DNA from: Clostridium sp. OM02-18AC
GTDB lineage: Bacteria; Bacillota; Clostridia; Lachnospirales; Lachnospiraceae
Direction of reading: 5' to 3'
Assembly (NCBI RefSeq): GCF_003481825.1
Contig: NZ_QULW01000003.1
Coordinates: forward strand, 166,434 to 230,433
Length of the DNA stretch: 64,000 nucleotides
Shown here: positions 63,096 to 64,000 of the stretch, one piece after another
Numbering within the stretch: position 1 is the stretch's first letter
Layout of the letters: every line of letters begins with the position of its first letter
Notes under the pieces: generated by a model
Databases searched by the model: none
The model's input: the letters and a program-made list of their open reading frames with translations, nothing else
What the model was told of the DNA's origin: nothing
Translations under genes and position numbers: made by a program

Positions 63096-63652
63096 TTTTC
63101 CTCGCCTCTTCCAGGTCTTACATCGGTTGTGATCCAGTATGTTTCCATACTGATTTTCTCTATATCTTTTATAAATTCCGTAAATGTTTCTATTGAAAAA
63201 TCCGTAAAATATCTTCCGTTGCGTTCCCCTTCAAAGTTCCCATATTTGAAAGACGTATAAATAATACCGTCACCGCATAAGGCATCCACCATCTTTGATA
63301 ACACCTCTCGCAATTCATTCTTCGGAAGATGCAAAATGGATGAACAGGCCCAGATTCCGTCATATTGATTCTGCGCATCCAGTTCCTGAAACAGCATATG
63401 CCGAACCGGTATGCCCGTATATTCTCTGGCATATCTGCACATTTCTTCTGATCCGTCCACAGCTGTTACACAAAGCCCCTCTTCCAGAAAATACTTCGCA
63501 TCCCGACCTGAACCACAGCCAAAATCAAGCACCTGTTTGCCACGCAATGCATTTATAAACTTGTCCTGAATTGGTTTGAAATTTACGGATATGGTGCTGG
63601 AGACGAAGGATTGGGCATGGTAATTGTAGTAGTCTAGGGTTTTGTTGTTCAT
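63065..63652 (-). CDS. SAM-dependent methyltransferase (class I)
   Basis: 195 residues. SAM-binding motif I VLDFGCGSGRDAKYF near residue 42, followed by VTAVDGSEEMCRYA and a DGIWACSSILHLPKNEL segment. No DNA-methylase NPPY/DPPY motif, so the substrate is likely small-molecule or protein. Overlaps the helicase by 31 nt. Related in outline to TehB-like proteins. Confidence 0.85.
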   Translation of the reverse strand: MNNKTLDYYNYHAQSFVSSTISVNFKPIQDKFINALRGKQVLDFGCGSGRDAKYFLEEGLCVTAVDGSEEMCRYAREYTGIPVRHMLFQELDAQNQYDGIWACSSILHLPKNELREVLSKMVDALCGDGIIYTSFKYGNFEGERNGRYFTDFSIETFTEFIKDIEKISMETYWITTDVRPGRGEEKWLNVMLRKH

Positions 63653-64000
63653 AATTGTTTGCTGCTTTTGCAGTTCTCCTTATAAAAATTAGTAGATCCG
63701 AGACTGATCGATTTCATATAAATTTAATATAGTTTCCAAGAGTTCTCCTTACAACTTATTTTCTCTTGACTGCAAGCACTTTTATGATAAAGTAAGAACA
63801 GAGGATAGCGGCAATGACCAGCTATCGTGGTGTTGAAACAATTAACTGTGTCGGCATGCAGCTGATTGTAGAGCCTGCCCTTGGGTTATGCGAAAACCCC
63901 AAACCGAATAGGTTCTTTGAAACTGAATGAAAACGCTTTGTAAAGGGGCTGTGAAAAAACATAGCCTATAAAAAAGAAGGACCAAGGGTTCATAATGAAT
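63653..64000 (+). ncRNA. Structured leader or ncRNA before a gene at the window edge
   Basis: A promoter-like TTGACT, 16 nt, TAAAGT at about 63766-63793 is followed by several hairpins: GATAGC/GCTATC (about 63804-63826), ACAATTAACT/AGCTGATTGT with one mismatch (63838-63869), GGGTT/AACCC (63883-63899) and GGCTGTG/CATAGCC (63949-63968). GAAGGA then precedes an ATG at about 63995. About 200 nt of RNA with this much pairing suggests a riboswitch, a leader, or the RNA part of an RNA-protein system; I do not recognise the class. Confidence 0.45.

Noticed and set aside
63777..63995. T-box or c-di-GMP riboswitch at the right edge
   Set aside because: I could not find the T-box consensus or the c-di-GMP core motifs; left as unassigned structured RNA.

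Overview
The window is one contiguous piece of a Firmicutes chromosome, most likely from an anaerobic gut Lachnospiraceae (Clostridia). The support is the gene order pyrH-frr-uppS-cdsA-dxr-rseP-ispG-polC, a PolC-type replicative polymerase, AGGAGG-type ribosome binding sites, moderate GC, and a mobilizable element with a cysteine-rich VLP / RepA / MobV / large serine recombinase layout that is common in that family. Nearly every gene lies on the minus strand.

Left part (1-17.5 kb), housekeeping: a translation / isoprenoid / phospholipid / replication cluster (pyrH to polC), a 4'-phosphopantetheinyl transferase, two decayed signalling genes (a frameshifted PAS-GGDEF protein and a hybrid sensor-kinase remnant), and an operon of an NRAMP-like transporter with 5-oxoprolinase subunits (pxpB, pxpC, pxpA) that encloses its own biotin carboxyl carrier protein and biotin carboxylase.

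Middle and right (17.6-57.5 kb), a CRISPR and defence island: CRISPR array 1 (47 intact repeats plus 1 degenerate), a complete type I-C operon (cas3-cas5-cas8c-cas7-cas4-cas1-cas2) headed by a small HIRAN-domain gene, CRISPR array 2 (53 + 1), an unfamiliar three-gene cassette, an orphan single repeat that keeps a full leader, an immobilised 6.6-kb mobile element, a DUF4011-type helicase/nuclease giant split by one in-frame TAG, CRISPR array 3 (42 repeats), and a second, divergent I-C-like effector operon (cas5-cas8-cas7-cas3) with no adaptation genes. All arrays are transcribed leftward with leaders on their right. The second effector presumably depends on the adaptation genes of the first locus.

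Two patterns stand out. First, both large-subunit genes contain a strong internal ribosome binding site and ATG at the same relative place, predicting separately translated Cas11-type small subunits of 124 and 140 residues; in the divergent cas8 the internal Shine-Dalgarno is a perfect AAAGGAGG. Second, all four leaders (three arrays plus the orphan repeat) carry an inverted repeat of about 45 nt, 112-129 nt from the first repeat, whose arms co-vary and whose loop keeps a TTATGTRYRCTT core; it is not a terminator and I do not recognise it.

Right end (57.5-64 kb): a PD-(D/E)XK restriction-type protein, an ArsC/Spx-like protein, a DUF5677-like protein, a PLD-nuclease/helicase overlapping a methyltransferase gene, and a structured RNA-like leader before a gene that starts at the window edge.
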